Below, one piece after another: positions 39,841-45,338 of a stretch of 45,338 nucleotides of DNA (position 1 is its first letter; each line of letters begins with the position of its first letter). The DNA comes from Bacteroidota bacterium (GTDB lineage Bacteria; Bacteroidota; Bacteroidia; Flavobacteriales_F; PHOS-HE28): the NCBI GenBank assembly GCA_029573495.1, contig JAKQEI010000008.1, positions 1 to 45,338 of the forward strand, written 5' to 3'. Position numbers and translations under genes: made by a program. The notes under the pieces were generated by a model. It did no database searches. It had not been told where the DNA came from and saw only the letters and a program-made list of their open reading frames with translations.

Positions 39841-41118
39841 TCAGTTCACCAGCACGCCGGAGCGGTACATGGTCTGATCTCGGTCCGGACCAAGGGACAC
39901 CAGCTTCACAGGGACACCCACATGCGCCTCGATCATGGCGATGTAGCGCTCCAGCCCAGGGGGCAACGGATCATCGGTGCGCAGCGGACCCCAGCCCTCG
40001 ATCGCCTCGAGCACCGGTTCAATGGTCCCCGTGATGTCGTACGGCATGCGGTCCGTGACCTGGCCGTTCACCTTGTACCCGGTGCAGATGCGCAGGTCGG
40101 ACATGTCGCTGAGCACGTCGGCTTTCATCATGGCCAGTTCCGTCACGCCGTTGATCATCACCGCGTAATGGAGCGCGGGCAGGTCCAGCCAGCCGCAACG
40201 TCTTGCACGACCCGTGGTACTGCCGAACTCGTGGCCCACCTGCCGGATGCGCTCTCCCGTATCATCATGCAGTTCGGTGGGGAAGGGGCCGCTGCCCACA
40301 CGGGTGCAGTAGGCCTTGAAGATCCCCACGACCCGGCCGATACGGTTCGGTGCGATGCCGAGGCCGGTGCAGGCGCCGGCAGAGATCGTGTTGCTGCTGG
40401 TGACGAAGGGGTAGGTGCCGAAATCGATGTCCAGCAGGGTTCCTTGCGCACCTTCCGCCAGGACGCGTTTCCCATTGCGCAGGGCCTGGTCCAGGTAATG
40501 TTCACTGTCCACCAATTGGAGCGAACGGAGCACCTCCACGGCACCGAGCCATTCCTCCGCAGCTTCCTCGGATGCACCGGGTCTGTCGTTCAAGGCGAGG
40601 AGACGCTGGTGTTTGCTGGTGAGCGCACGGAAGCGGTCCATGCGATCCGGAAGTTCGAGGTCACCGACCCGCAGGCCATTGCGCCCCGTCTTGTCCATAT
40701 AGGTGGGCCCGATCCCTTTCAAGGTGCTTCCGATCCGCCCGCTTCCTTTCTCCGCTTCGCTTGCTGCGTCGAGGGCGCGATGGGTGGGAAGGATCAGATG
40801 AGCACGTCTTGAGATGAGCAGGTTCCTTCGCACATCCACACCGGCCGCTTCCAAGCCATGGATCTCCTTCACCAGGGTCACGGGGTCGATGACCACGCCA
40901 TTGCCCACCAGGTTGATGGTCCCTTCGCGGAACACACCGCTGGGGATCGTATGAAGGACGAACTTGCGTCCATCGAAGATCAAGGTGTGCCCGGCGTTCG
41001 GCCCACCCTGGAAGCGTGCGATGATGTCGTAGTCCGGTGCAAGGACGTCCACGACCTTCCCTTTACCCTCATCACCCCATTGGGCCCCGAGGAGCACATC
41101 CATGCGCGGGGAGCTCAT
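39841..41118 (-). CDS. purA: Adenylosuccinate synthetase
   Basis: A 425-residue PurA, which converts IMP, aspartate and GTP to adenylosuccinate, the first committed step to AMP. The GTP-binding P-loop GDEGKGK (with D16), the GGPNAGHTL block (H44), the GIGPTYMDK and GQGTLLDIDFGTYP-like blocks, and the terminal SLGPDRDQT are all present. The start overlaps the STAS gene stop by ATGA, implying translational coupling. (p)ppGpp inhibits PurA in E. coli, and a relA/spoT gene lies nearby. Confidence 0.97.
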   Translation of the reverse strand: MSSPRMDVLLGAQWGDEGKGKVVDVLAPDYDIIARFQGGPNAGHTLIFDGRKFVLHTIPSGVFREGTINLVGNGVVIDPVTLVKEIHGLEAAGVDVRRNLLISRRAHLILPTHRALDAASEAEKGSGRIGSTLKGIGPTYMDKTGRNGLRVGDLELPDRMDRFRALTSKHQRLLALNDRPGASEEAAEEWLGAVEVLRSLQLVDSEHYLDQALRNGKRVLAEGAQGTLLDIDFGTYPFVTSSNTISAGACTGLGIAPNRIGRVVGIFKAYCTRVGSGPFPTELHDDTGERIRQVGHEFGSTTGRARRCGWLDLPALHYAVMINGVTELAMMKADVLSDMSDLRICTGYKVNGQVTDRMPYDITGTIEPVLEAIEGWGPLRTDDPLPPGLERYIAMIEAHVGVPVKLVSLGPDRDQTMYRSGVLVN

Positions 41119-41486
41119 GCGCTCAGTTTGGCCACGGCCTCGTCCACCGTCGCCGTGAGGGTGAACACGGTGTCGAGCTTGGTCACGAGGAAGAGTTGAC
41201 GCACGCTGTTGGACACGCCGGATATCAACGTATCGCCACCTGCGTTCCGAGTGCGCGTGAGCACATTGATGAGGATGTTCAATCCGGTACTGTTCATGTA
41301 CTGCAGTTCGCTCATGTCCAGTACCACGGTCTTGTGACCTCCGTTGAGCTCGTTGTCCAGGGTGCTCATGAGCCTGTCGGCCTGTTGTTGGTCCATCAGG
41401 CGGCCCTTGAGGTGGAACACCTTGCAGTTGCGTTCATCGGAGACGGCAAGGTCGAACATCGGGCGGTCGGTCACGGTCATGGTCAT
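41115..41486 (-). CDS. STAS-domain anti-sigma-factor antagonist-like protein
   Basis: A 123-residue single STAS domain of the SpoIIAA/RsbV type. The signature LDMSELQYMNSTGLNILI carries the probable phospho-acceptor S66. In the model systems, dephosphorylated STAS protein binds an anti-sigma kinase and frees a sigma factor. No such kinase or sigma factor is visible here. Start at 41486 is supported by the ATGA overlap with fur; the downstream overlap with purA is also ATGA. Confidence 0.9.
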   Translation of the reverse strand: MTMTVTDRPMFDLAVSDERNCKVFHLKGRLMDQQQADRLMSTLDNELNGGHKTVVLDMSELQYMNSTGLNILINVLTRTRNAGGDTLISGVSNSVRQLFLVTKLDTVFTLTATVDEAVAKLSA

Positions 41487-41938
41487 TGACGTTTTTCGAG
41501 GCAACTGGCGCAGGTCCCATGGATCTGCAGGGTATGGTAGCGGACTTCAAAGCCCATCACTTCGCTGGCCGTGTTCCTGATCTGCTGGATGCGTGGATCA
41601 CAGAACTCCTGCACCTGGCCACAGACGGAGCAGATCAGGTGGTCATGCTGGCGGTTGGCGTGGGAGCGTTCGAACTGGGAGTGCGTGCCATTGAAGTGGT
41701 GGCGGCGCACCAGCTCACAGTCCAGCAACAGGTCCATGGTATTGTAGAGGGTGGCGCGGCTCACACGGTATTTCTTCAGCTTCATGCGCCCGTAGAGCCG
41801 TTCGATGTCGAAATGACCATCGTGCGCGTACACTTCGCTCAGGATCGCGAACCGCTCCGGTGTTTTCCGGTGCCCATGCCGCTCAAGGTACTCGCTGAAG
41901 ATGCGATGCACGCTTGCCTGTTGGTCTACCGCCACCAT
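41483..41938 (-). CDS. Fur-family metalloregulator
   Basis: A 151-residue Fur/PerR/Zur-type repressor. The winged-helix domain contains RKTPERFAILSEVY and YRVSRATLYNTMDLL; zinc ligands are CSVC near 105 and the C-terminal CASC. His-rich segments (RRHHFNGTHSQFERSH and NRQHDHLIC) supply the regulatory metal site. Which metal or peroxide it senses cannot be decided. Start at 41938 (MVAVDQQ) is supported by a consensus TACCTTTG ending 5 nt upstream. It overlaps the STAS gene by ATGA. Fur next to PurA is a recurrent arrangement in Bacteroidota. Confidence 0.93.
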   Translation of the reverse strand: MVAVDQQASVHRIFSEYLERHGHRKTPERFAILSEVYAHDGHFDIERLYGRMKLKKYRVSRATLYNTMDLLLDCELVRRHHFNGTHSQFERSHANRQHDHLICSVCGQVQEFCDPRIQQIRNTASEVMGFEVRYHTLQIHGTCASCLEKRQ

Positions 41939-41943
41939 GGTGG

Positions 41944-41951
41944 CAAAGGTA
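41944..41951 (-). promoter_or_regulatory. -7 box abutting fur start
   Basis: Minus-strand TACCTTTG, a full consensus match, ends 5 nt before the fur ATG at 41938, implying a leaderless transcript for the fur-STAS-purA-rsmF operon. Confidence 0.55.
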
Positions 41952-42042
41952 AGTGACACGTATCGGATCGTGGACCGGGCCATAGCGCACGCGCCGCTCC
42001 GGAACAGCTGGTCCTCCCGGTGTCGTGTTGCGGGCGGGTCGG

Positions 42043-44292
42043 TCAGTGGTCCACGCGCTCCACGCTGCGCACCCCGCGCACCCGGCGCAGCTTGTCCATG
42101 AGCGAATTGAGGTGGTCCGTGTCATGCACGAAGGCCATCACCTTGCCGGAGAAGATGCCATCGTTGCTCTCGAAGCTGATGGCACGCATGTTCACGTTGT
42201 GCTCGTGGCTGATGATGTTGGTGATCTTGTTCACCAGACCGACCTCATCGATGCCGCTGAACCGGATGCCGGCCAGGAACTCCACGGTGTCCTTGCCCTT
42301 CCAGCGGGCTTTCACGATGCGATAGGCGAAGTTGCTCATCAGTTGCACCGCGTTCGGGCAGTTCACCCGGTGGATCTTGATACCGTCATCCGGGCTGATG
42401 AAGCCGAACACATCATCCCCGGCGATCGGATTGCAGCAGGAGGAGAGCTGGTAGTCGATGCGCTTCAGGTCGTCGCCCAGCACGAGGGCGGCGTTCTTGT
42501 CACCGCCGCGGATATCGGCGACCACTTCCTCGAGCGAGCGTTCCTCCTCGGTGCGGACCACCTTGGGCAGGGTCAGGCGACCGGACTTGACGTGCATGCC
42601 GGTGATCTTCTCCAGCTGGTGCTTGCCGCGTGCCACTTGGTAGTACAGGTCGGTGGCGTCCTTTCGTGCGAAGTGTTCCACCAACGCGTTCACGTTCCCA
42701 GCGTCCACCTTGGCGCCCCAGGTCCGCAATTGGCGCTGCACGGCCTCCCGACCCACCACGGCCAGCTTCCGTTTCTGCTCGCGGAGGGCCTGTTTGATGC
42801 GATGCTTGGCCTTCGCGGTGACGGCATAGGTCAGCCAGTCCTCCTTGGGCTGCTGCTTCTTGCTGGTGATGATCTCGATCTGGTCGCCGCTCTTCAGGGG
42901 CTGGCTCAGGGGAACGAGCTTGTGGTTCACCTTGGCGCCGATGCATTGGCGGCCGATCTGCGTGTGGATCTCGAAGGCGAAGTCCAGTGCGGTGGCGCCG
43001 GCGGGTAGGTTGCGCATCTCACCGTTCGGGGTGAAGACGACGATCTCGTCGCTGAAGAGGTCCAGCTTGAAGTCGCGGACGAAGTCCACCGCGTTGCCGC
43101 CGGTGTCGTCGAGCATCTCGCGGATCCGGTTGAGCCAGTTGTCCAATGCGCTGGTGTGCTCCTGCTCATCCTTGTACCGGTAGTGGGCGGCCAGGCCCAT
43201 TTCGGCGATCTCGTCCATGCGCTGACTACGGATCTGCACCTCCACCCATCGTCCACCCGGGCTCATCACCGTGGTCTGCAGGCTCTCGTAGCCGTTGGCC
43301 TTCGGGGTGCTGATCCAGTCGCGCAGCCGGTCCGGGTTCGGCTGGTAGTAGTCGGTCACGATGCTGTACACCTTCCAGCAGTCGGCCTTCTCCAGTTCGG
43401 GTCGGGTGTCGATGATGATGCGGATCGCGAAGACATCGTACACCTCCTCGAAGGACACGTTCTTCTTCAGCATCTTGTTGTAGATGCTGTGCACGCTCTT
43501 GGGCCGGCCCTTGATCACGTAGTTGAAACCCTCCTTGTCCATCGCCTCCCGGATGGGCAGGATGAAGCGGCTGATGAACCGGCGGCGCACGGCCTCGCCC
43601 TTCTTCAGGCGTTGGCTGATGTCAGCGTAGATCTGAGGTTCCTTGAACTTCAGCGCGAGGTCCTCCAGCTCGCTCTTGATGTTGTACAGGCCGAGACGAT
43701 GCGCGAGCGGGGCGTACAGGAAGAGCGTTTCGCTGGCGATCTTCAACTGCTTGTCGCGCGCCATGCTCTCCAACGTGCGCATGTTATGCAGGCGGTCCGC
43801 GAGCTTCACGAGGATCACCCGCACGTCCTGGGCGAGCGTCATCAGCACTTTGCGGAAGTTCTCGGCCTGGATGCTGTCCGTACCGAACTGCATGCCGCTG
43901 ATCTTCGTGAGCCCATCGATGATCGTGGCCACGGTGGGGCCGAAGAGGTCCCGCACATCGTCCAGGGTGAGATCGGTGTCCTCCACCGTGTCGTGCATCA
44001 GGGCGGCCACCACGCTCGTGGTGCCCAGGCCGATCTCCTCCGCGCAGATCCGCGCCACCGCGATGGGGTGGTAGATGTAGGGCTCACCGCTCTTGCGCCG
44101 CTGGTCCTTGTGCGCTTCGACCGCGATGTTGAAGGCCTTCCGGATCATCCGGTTGTCCTCGGCGGATCGCTCACCGCGGATGGAACGCAACAACCCGCGA
44201 TACCGGCGTAGGATCTCGGCCCGTTCCTTCAGTGGATCGATCTGGACCTTCTGGATCTCCCTGGCCTCCTTCGTGCTCTTCGGGTCGGTCAT
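42043..44292 (-). CDS. Bifunctional (p)ppGpp synthetase/hydrolase, RelA/SpoT
   Basis: A 749-residue long RSH enzyme. The hydrolase HD site is intact: H75, H100-D101 and E104-D105 in LMHDTVEDT. The synthetase domain retains VFAIRIII, STPKANGYESLQTTV and WVEVQIRSQRMDEIAEMGLAAHYRYK, so both activities are likely. A TGS domain (VFTPNGEMRNLPAGATALDFAF near 410), a helical and Zn-finger-like region (LSSCCNPI near 625) and a C-terminal ACT domain follow. It makes the stringent-response alarmone. TAACTTTC on the minus strand (44305-44298) ends 5 nt before the ATG. It directly follows the fumarylacetoacetase gene and precedes fur by 104 bp. Confidence 0.96.
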   Translation of the reverse strand: MTDPKSTKEAREIQKVQIDPLKERAEILRRYRGLLRSIRGERSAEDNRMIRKAFNIAVEAHKDQRRKSGEPYIYHPIAVARICAEEIGLGTTSVVAALMHDTVEDTDLTLDDVRDLFGPTVATIIDGLTKISGMQFGTDSIQAENFRKVLMTLAQDVRVILVKLADRLHNMRTLESMARDKQLKIASETLFLYAPLAHRLGLYNIKSELEDLALKFKEPQIYADISQRLKKGEAVRRRFISRFILPIREAMDKEGFNYVIKGRPKSVHSIYNKMLKKNVSFEEVYDVFAIRIIIDTRPELEKADCWKVYSIVTDYYQPNPDRLRDWISTPKANGYESLQTTVMSPGGRWVEVQIRSQRMDEIAEMGLAAHYRYKDEQEHTSALDNWLNRIREMLDDTGGNAVDFVRDFKLDLFSDEIVVFTPNGEMRNLPAGATALDFAFEIHTQIGRQCIGAKVNHKLVPLSQPLKSGDQIEIITSKKQQPKEDWLTYAVTAKAKHRIKQALREQKRKLAVVGREAVQRQLRTWGAKVDAGNVNALVEHFARKDATDLYYQVARGKHQLEKITGMHVKSGRLTLPKVVRTEEERSLEEVVADIRGGDKNAALVLGDDLKRIDYQLSSCCNPIAGDDVFGFISPDDGIKIHRVNCPNAVQLMSNFAYRIVKARWKGKDTVEFLAGIRFSGIDEVGLVNKITNIISHEHNVNMRAISFESNDGIFSGKVMAFVHDTDHLNSLMDKLRRVRGVRSVERVDH

Positions 44293-44297
44293 CCGTC

Positions 44298-44305
44298 GAA
44301 AGTTA
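44298..44305 (-). promoter_or_regulatory. -7 box abutting relA/spoT start
   Basis: Minus-strand TAACTTTC differs from TAnnTTTG only at the last base and ends 5 nt before the ATG at 44292. Confidence 0.45.
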
Positions 44306-44315
44306 GGGCCTGCGA

Positions 44316-45338
44316 TCAGGCGAAGGGAACGACGGGCAGCACTTCGCCACGCACCTCGCCGAATCCGATCCGTACACCATCCGCTTGCGCATGGCCCCTG
44401 ATCGTGACCGTATCCCCGTCCTCGATGAAGGTGCGCTGGCCCCCATCCTTCAGCTGGACCGGCTTGCTGCCCTTCCAGCTCAACTCCAGCATGCTGCCGA
44501 AACTGCCGGGATCCTCACCGCTGATGGTGCCGCTGGCCATCACATCGCCCGCCCGGATGTTGCAACCGTTCACCGTATGGTGGGCGAGCTGCTGGGCCAT
44601 GCTCCAGTAGAGGTATTTGAGATTGCTGCGGCTGATCACGCTCTCCTCACCACCGCTGGGCGTGATGCTCACCTCAAGACCGATATCGAAGTGGTGCTTC
44701 GGTCCCTGCTCGAGATAGGGAAGGACCTTGGGGTCCTGTTGAGGAGAGGTCACCCGGAAAGGCTCGAGGGCATCCAGCAGCACCACCCAGGGGCTCATGC
44801 TGCTGCCGAAGTTCTTGCCGAGGAAGGGACCCAATGGAACGTATTCCCAGGCTTGGATGTCGCGCGCGCTCCAGTCGTTGAAGAGCACGAGGCCGAGGAT
44901 GTGGTCCTCGGCTTCCGCCGTTCCGATGCGCTGGCCGAGCGGCTTGCCATCGAAGGTGATGAAGGCCACCTCGAGTTCGAAGTCGAGCTGGCGCGAAGCG
45001 CCGAACACCGGCGCTGCGTCGGGCGCGGGCTTGTACTGGCCCATGGGCCGATGGATGGGTGTGCCGCTCACCACGATGCTGCTGCTGCGGCCGTGGTAGC
45101 CCACGGGGAGGTGCAGCCAGTTCGGGAGCAGGGCGTTGGCGGGATCGCGGAACATCACCCCCACGTTGTAGGCATGCTGACGACTGCTGTAGAAGTCGGT
45201 GTAATCACCCACCTGTACGGGCAGGTGCATCACCACCTGGTCGATGGGAAGGAGCGCATCCTCCCGCAGCGTGTTGTCGTCGCGGAAGCTCACGTTGTCG
45301 GCACGCAGCAGTTCACTCAATCGCTGGCGCAAGGCGCT
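44316..45338 (-). CDS. Fumarylacetoacetase, 5' part outside the window
   Basis: The last 340 or so residues of a fumarylacetoacetase, which splits fumarylacetoacetate into fumarate and acetoacetate at the end of tyrosine degradation. The DYTDFYSSRQHAYNVG metal-site block, the HLPVGYHGRSSSIVVSG block, FNDWSARDIQAWEYVPLGPF and SGTISGEDPGSFGSMLELSW are all present and intact. The reading frame continues past the right edge (S-A-L-R-Q-R upstream of the first TTG), and about 80 N-terminal residues of the roughly 420-residue family are missing, so the apparent TTG start is internal. Confidence 0.93.
   Translation of the reverse strand, partial: SALRQRLSELLRADNVSFRDDNTLREDALLPIDQVVMHLPVQVGDYTDFYSSRQHAYNVGVMFRDPANALLPNWLHLPVGYHGRSSSIVVSGTPIHRPMGQYKPAPDAAPVFGASRQLDFELEVAFITFDGKPLGQRIGTAEAEDHILGLVLFNDWSARDIQAWEYVPLGPFLGKNFGSSMSPWVVLLDALEPFRVTSPQQDPKVLPYLEQGPKHHFDIGLEVSITPSGGEESVISRSNLKYLYWSMAQQLAHHTVNGCNIRAGDVMASGTISGEDPGSFGSMLELSWKGSKPVQLKDGGQRTFIEDGDTVTIRGHAQADGVRIGFGEVRGEVLPVVPFA

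Noticed and set aside
45330..45332. TTG as the start of the fumarylacetoacetase
   Set aside because: The frame continues upstream to the window edge and about 80 family residues are still missing, so the gene is simply cut by the edge.
1..45338. Mobile element, phage or horizontally acquired island
   Set aside because: No transposase, integrase, attachment repeats, tRNA or marked change in codon use was seen; the tandem DUF1800/DUF1501 pairs have no flanking repeats.

Overview
The window is a G+C-rich, densely coded chromosomal segment from a member of the Bacteroidota, most likely Flavobacteriales. Evidence for this: five secreted proteins end in type IX secretion (T9SS) sorting domains; families typical of the phylum are present (OstA-like, DUF4924, SiaC, LytS/LytTR pair, RelA/SpoT next to Fur and PurA); start codons lack obvious Shine-Dalgarno sequences; and Bacteroidota-type -7 boxes (TAnnTTTG or TAnnTTCG) precede many genes. 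No rRNA, tRNA, CRISPR array, insertion sequence or phage gene was seen. No gene-free stretch exceeds about 275 bp (the longest is 9283-9557).

Layout. 1-2.4 kb: a Dps ferritin and an OmpA-family protein. 2.6-9.3 kb: two tandem copies of a DUF1800-DUF1501 gene pair, in which the DUF1501 members carry both a Tat-like N-terminus and a T9SS C-terminus. 9.5-11.9 kb: exonuclease III, a DUF4260 membrane protein, a glyoxalase-like protein and a TrpG/PabA-type glutamine amidotransferase. 12.0-16.1 kb: an overlapping three-gene operon with a small membrane protein, a CotH-type kinase-fold protein and a degenerate CotH-like protein fused to a beta-helix. 16.2-19.0 kb: envelope genes (OstA-like, DUF4924, OmpH/Skp-like). 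19.0-22.1 kb: a 50-residue membrane miniprotein coupled to hmuS, and a LytTR/LytS two-component system. 22.3-24.3 kb: an AcpH-like phosphodiesterase and an MltF-like lytic transglycosylase. 24.4-31 kb: secreted and outer-membrane proteins, including a deiminase closely resembling Porphyromonas peptidylarginine deiminase (PPAD), plus a nitroreductase. 31-37 kb: TPR, coiled-coil and stress proteins (SiaC, UspA) and several uncharacterised genes. 37-45.3 kb: hsp20 with an operator-like repeat promoter, a TonB-like protein, an RNA m5C methyltransferase, purA, a STAS protein, fur, relA/spoT and a fumarylacetoacetase that runs off the right edge.

The points most worth following are: (1) the duplicated DUF1800/DUF1501 modules and their apparent Tat plus T9SS routing; (2) a recurrent -7 box only 4-8 nt before start codons, implying leaderless transcripts; (3) the PPAD-like deiminase with conserved catalytic and substrate-carboxylate residues; (4) the CotH triad; (5) a protein built of exact 25-residue WLxxNG repeats; (6) paired palindromic operators over the hsp20 promoter. 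Functions are assigned by recognising families by eye; no database search was possible.
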